NCBI GenBank assembly: GCA_963920765.1
Contig: OY987243.1
Location: 1,860,001-1,924,000 of the forward strand
Direction of reading: 5' to 3'
Length of the DNA: 64,000 nucleotides
Origin: Ulota crispa
Taxonomy: Eukaryota; Streptophyta; Bryopsida; Orthotrichales; Orthotrichaceae
The notes beneath the pieces are model-generated. The model searched no databases and had not been told where the DNA came from. It saw only the letters and a list, made by a program, of their open reading frames with translations. This document shows positions 60,347 to 64,000 of the stretch, piece by piece. The position numbers were made by a program, and so were the translations under genes. Every line of letters starts with the position of its first letter. Position 1 is the stretch's first letter.

Positions 60347-60655
60347 TAAGGTAGGAGGCTCAAAAAGCGTCACTTTAAGAGCTGATTGCATGTAGGAAGA
60401 AGTTAAACTCCTTGAAACAATTTTTTAGTAAATTTTTGTAGGAAGAACAATGGAATTGGCATCTAACCCAAGTCGTTTCATATTTTTTGAACCTTTGTGG
60501 AATTAGTTATGAATTTTTCAAGTTGAAACCCAATGGTCACTAAAAGCGACCCCCTCTTGGAATGTACATCCTATGTACATTGGAAAAAAAAAAAATGTAC
60601 CTCTGTTTTAGAGGTCGCTTTTAGAACTGGGTTGCTTTTTGAGCCTTCTACCTTA
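60347..60655. mobile_element. MITE with TA target, AGGTAGGAGGCTC ends
   Basis: The element 60349-60653 has ends AGGTAGGAGGCTCAAAAAGC and the near-inverse GCTTTTTGAGCCTTCTACCT, flanked by TA. The outer AGGTAGGA is shared with the 58294 element. An inner GCGACC...GGTCGC pair continues the foldback. Confidence 0.75.
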
Positions 60656-60693
60656 ATGATGCCAACTAGTTCCAAGTTAATTCAAGAAATATG

Positions 60694-61389
60694 TTAACCC
60701 TCAAAGGACCATTGTCCCTACAGGGGACAAATGGGATTTTAGGCATGTACCTATAGCTAAACTACTTTGCGTGATTTTTTGAAATTTTTATGGATGATGG
60801 GAATTCAAATATGTATGTGGGCATCTAATTTTTTCTTCATTTTGAAATTTATTAAAGAAGTTAAAAATGAATTTCAAAAAATGAGCAAGATCAGGTAGCC
60901 CATTTTTTTTTTTAAATTTGTATTTAAAAAACTAAAAATATGAACTAGGTTCTTTAGACTTATATACAGGTGGGGAGCTTTGAATCATTCAATTTTGATT
61001 AATGAGATGAAAGTTATGAGAAATTTTTGTTTGCGGGTAGGTGCGGTTTTTCAAAATTTCTCATAACTTTCATCTCATTAATCAAAATTGAATGATTCAA
61101 AACTCCCCACCTATATATAAGTCTAAAGAACCTATTTCATTTTTTTATTTTTTCTAAATGCAATTTAAAAAAAAAAATTGGATTGCCTGATCTTGCAATT
61201 TTTTTGAAATTCATTTCTAATTTCTTCAATAAATGTCAAAATGAAGAAAGAACCAGATGCCTATGTACATATTTGAATTCCCCATCATCCATAAAAGTTT
61301 CAAAAAATCACACAAAGTAGTTTAACTATAGATACATGCACAACATCCCATTTGTCCCCTAAAAGGGAGCTTGGTCCTTTAGGGGTTAA
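60694..61389. mobile_element. TTAA-type foldback MITE, 696 bp (subfamily 1)
   Basis: Starts TTAACCCTCAAAGGACCATTG and ends TTGGTCCTTTAGGGGTTAA. The foldback centre lies near 61050 (ATTAATGAGATGAAAGTTATG and complement). Confidence 0.87.
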
Positions 61390-61883
61390 TAAAACAATTT
61401 ACAGTAATTTAGGTTGATTTAGTTTGGTGTGGCATAGTAATTATTGACTACTATCTCAAAAAATGTGTGACTCGGATGGCCAAAATTCCAAGGAAATTTT
61501 GCAAGCATGTCGTTCAATTACAATGTGTGTGAAGAATGTCACACTACAAAAGCTCCACCACCAAATTGCTACTAGAGGGACGGCAAATTTTTTGACCAAA
61601 ACCCTACTTGAAAAGCAAAAATAAGATGCATATCAAACCTTCACACACTAATTGGACAAAATTTATCTAAATTGATAAGAACTACTCTAACATTTTTCAA
61701 AACCTTGCACTATTTATATTATACTGTGCAATTGCAAAAATATATATCTTCTTGGCAATTTTACTTCTTGCATCGTGCAATGAGCCAAGTTTTAAGCCAT
61801 CTGGTTGCAGAGTACTTTGTTGCAATTCCCATTTTCTGTAAATTTTTGATGAAATTGTCACAAAGGAAATAAAAGCATGTTAC
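61390..61883. other. AT-rich intergenic DNA
   Basis: Nothing recognised. Confidence 0.4.
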
Positions 61884-62793
61884 TTAACCCCTAAAATTCT
61901 TTCATGTTTAGAGGCCCAAAACTGCTTCAAAATACTAGTCCCCAAATTGGGGTCAAAATCTTCATTGAAACTTATCTTTTGACAAATTCAACCATAGGAT
62001 CTTTTGGTTGACTTGCACAAGTACATTTTTCCAAAATTTTAAAATGAACATCTCCACCAATTGCAAAATCAATATGCCTAAATTTCAAAATGTAGGCTTT
62101 TCTAGTCCTTCCATAAGGTGAAGTTTTGTTTTTCAAACTCTTTAGAGAAAAACACATATGTTGTATTTCTTGTGCAAATTTGGCAATATGTTGGAAAATG
62201 GGTTGAAAGCGTATATAAAAAAATTAACCCAAAAAAACTTTGGATCCATTTTTACAAAAACTGTAAAGTGAAAGGTATTGATGAATGAAAGATATAACTA
62301 ATATACTAATAAGTTTTGGAAGAATTTGAAAATTGTTAATCCCAATGGTGAGAATGCTCTAACAAACAATTAGTAACTTCAATTTTCAATTTCATTTGAA
62401 ATTTTTCAAGATTGAGAGTAAAAGATAGCTTTATGTTTTTTCTACCCTCTTCTTACCTTCATTGCCTGCAAAATGAAACTCCTTTTAACTCTTACCTCAT
62501 TCTTTGGAATTGAGTGATTCAATTTTTTTTTAAGTAGGTATCAATCTATGAAATTCTATTTAAAAAAAAATTAGAATAAAATTTTTGCTGCCCAATTTGA
62601 CATTGAAATTGAAAAAACCTTATAACTTTTGTATTACTTATTGGAATGACATGAAATGAAACTTCACATGTAGATTATGAAAGTAGCATCCATCCTAAAA
62701 ATTTCATGAAAAAATTCCTAATTATGAAGTCAGTAGAGCCTACTTGAGATTGTATAAAGCCCAAAGTGGGCTCCTTGGTCCTTTAGGGGTTAA
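61884..62793 (-). mobile_element. TTAA-type MITE, 910 bp (subfamily 2), inverted
   Basis: Starts TTAACCCCTAAAATTC and ends CCTTGGTCCTTTAGGGGTTAA. It is the reverse-oriented relative of 25862-26781 and 52816-53730; the shared frame is on the minus strand (62157-61972). Confidence 0.86.
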
Positions 62794-62880
62794 TCCCTAA
62801 AAGACAAAGCCCTTTTTTATGTAAGAGTAACTCAAAACTGCCACTTCTAGAGGAATCAGGATTGAGTAAAAAGGTAGAAA
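62790..62880. mobile_element. Left end of another TTAA-type element
   Basis: TTAATCCCTAAAAGACAAAG begins at the same TTAA that closes the previous element. No matching right end was found before 64000, so the extent is unknown. Confidence 0.45.
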
Positions 62881-63383
62881 ATCCTTTTTTGAAAATCCAA
62901 CAGTAGGATCTTGCTTGAGACTATGAGAGGTACTTTTGGGAAAAAGATTAGCTCATTTAGACAAATCTAAACTAAAGATAAAACATTTTCTTCCTTCATG
63001 TAGAAGACCAATTAAGTTAGGTATTTGTGGGAGATTTTTTGAATGAATTGGAGGAGTACTTTGTATGTACTAATAATAGGCTTGGTTTCATTAGTTGGGT
63101 AGATGGGTGTTGCTCCAAGAAGATTAAGTGGCGGTTATTATTATTTCTATGGTTATGTGGCGGTTATGGTTGTCCTTGGGGGTGGGGTATAAATGGGAAT
63201 AGGGGGTGGTTGCTTAGAGAAGGAGGCGAAGCGTGTAGGTAGGCATAGTATTGGTAAGCTCATTGGAACGAAAAGGAGAAAAAGCTTGAAGAAGGTAATT
63301 ATGAGGAAGGTCATGTTAATTTTTTTGCAAGGATCTCCTCCCGTGATGGCCCTCCGCCGAAACGGCAAGTACAAGGGTCCACT

Positions 63384-63420
<37 letters not shown>
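63384..63420. repeat. (GT)n(AT)n microsatellite
   Basis: A TAGTGTGTGTGTG run passes into TATATATATATATATATAT. Confidence 0.92.
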
Positions 63421-63499
63421 GCAATCAAATTTTGTCCATGGTAGTAGTCTTGCATTGATAGTTTTGTAACTGAGGACGACAATTCCATGACCAAATTAT

Positions 63500-63662
63500 G
63501 GGGATGGGGGTACTGGCATGGAGGCATGGTCATGGAGGGCATATACATGCAAGGGAGGCATAGGATGGGGGGCACAAGATGGAGGCCATAGAGATGGAGG
63601 GAGGAGCACGGGGATGGGATAGTCATAGGGATAGGAGAAGTCACAAGGATGGGGGGAGCCAT
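63500..63662. repeat. Purine-rich degenerate minisatellite
   Basis: Irregular units such as GGGGATGGGGG, CATGGAGGCATGG, GATGGAGG and GGGATAGG on the plus strand. The minus-strand frame across it is only Pro/His/Ser-rich translation of the repeat. Confidence 0.7.
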
Positions 63663-63704
63663 GAAAAAAACTTATGCATTGCCTTGTCAATACTATGAGT
63701 ACAT

Positions 63705-63945
63705 AGGACTTGTACTATATAAAATCTTGCAATGCCAAAGACCATGAAATATGCAAATACACTAAGCTAAATTGGAGGCATTATGTACATTTCAAAAAGT
63801 TGAGTTATAATGATCTAAAGGGTGAAAACCAAGGAATCTTATCCTACTACACCTTGGGAAAAAAAATAACACAAACTGCCCAAAAGATTAAAGCACCAAG
63901 TTTTACAAGGGGCAAATGGAATGAAGGGTTGGGGGTCTCCCAAAA
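63705..63945 (+). repeat. Dispersed repeat with a conserved frame (copy 2)
   Basis: Plus-strand frame (63710 to the window end) contains LNWRHYVHFKK, ENQGILSYYTLGKK and KAPSFTRGKW, matching the copy at 47791-48040. Identity unknown. Confidence 0.45.
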
Positions 63946-64000
63946 CAAGCCCTTCCTTTCAACTTTTCTTTGCCCAAGTGGTCACATCTTGTGCTTGTAA

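Larger units (their letters stand above)
62881..64000. other. Intergenic DNA with simple and purine-rich repeats
   Basis: Contains GT/AT repeats (63384-63420) and a purine-rich stretch of GGGATGGGG and GGAGGCAT units (63500-63660). No gene called. Confidence 0.4.

Noticed and set aside
63153-63662. Proline-rich 169-codon minus-strand ORF
   Set aside because: Translation of purine-rich minisatellite and GT/AT microsatellite sequence.

Overview
The window is nuclear DNA of a land plant. It carries two intron-containing alpha-expansin genes set in AT-rich DNA that is largely transposable elements. The two genes lie 28.4 kb apart on the minus strand (563-2535 and 30985-32383). They have identical second and third exon sizes (307 and 310 bp) and the same splice sites and phases, so they are probably an old tandem duplicate pair pushed apart by transposon insertions. 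The transposons also fit a plant: a small Copia-type LTR element, Tourist-, CACTA-, hAT- and Mutator-like MITEs, and Helitron-like ends. I cannot name the species. The abundance of piggyBac-type elements would be unusual for a flowering plant, so a seed-free plant or gymnosperm is a guess only.

The strongest pattern is a TTAA-bounded transposon system. A 9.0-kb element at 8848-17870 has 17-nt matching ends (TTAACCCCTGAGCACCC, including the TTAA target). It contains a decayed piggyBac-type transposase at 15338-17000 in which all three catalytic aspartate positions and the C-terminal Cys-rich finger are still readable. Around it are about 18 short non-coding elements of 91-1242 bp with paired ends of the form TTAA-CCCCTAAA. 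Several are long foldbacks, and some abut and share one TTAA. Together with the large element they cover roughly 23 kb, more than a third of the window.

Layout. 0.5-2.5 kb: expansin 1. 3.2-8 kb: foldback and TTAA MITEs. 8.8-17.9 kb: piggyBac-like element, with an upstream ORF carrying three 150-bp tandem repeats. 18.2-20.1 kb: LTR element. 21-27 kb: TTAA MITEs. 27-31 kb: AT-rich, then more GC-rich DNA with no recognised gene. 31-32.4 kb: expansin 2. 33.6-46 kb: MITEs of at least four classes plus TTAA elements. 46.6-48.4 kb: a TTAA foldback broken by nested Mutator-like and Helitron-like insertions. 48.8-56 kb: further TTAA elements and two large foldbacks, one with a TTAA MITE in its loop. 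56.8-64 kb: TA-target MITEs, two more TTAA elements and simple repeats.

Only the two expansins look like intact host genes. They act in the cell wall. The transposase remnant may record the source, or a relative of the source, of the enzyme that moved the TTAA MITEs. All calls come from reading the sequence; no database or alignment program was used.
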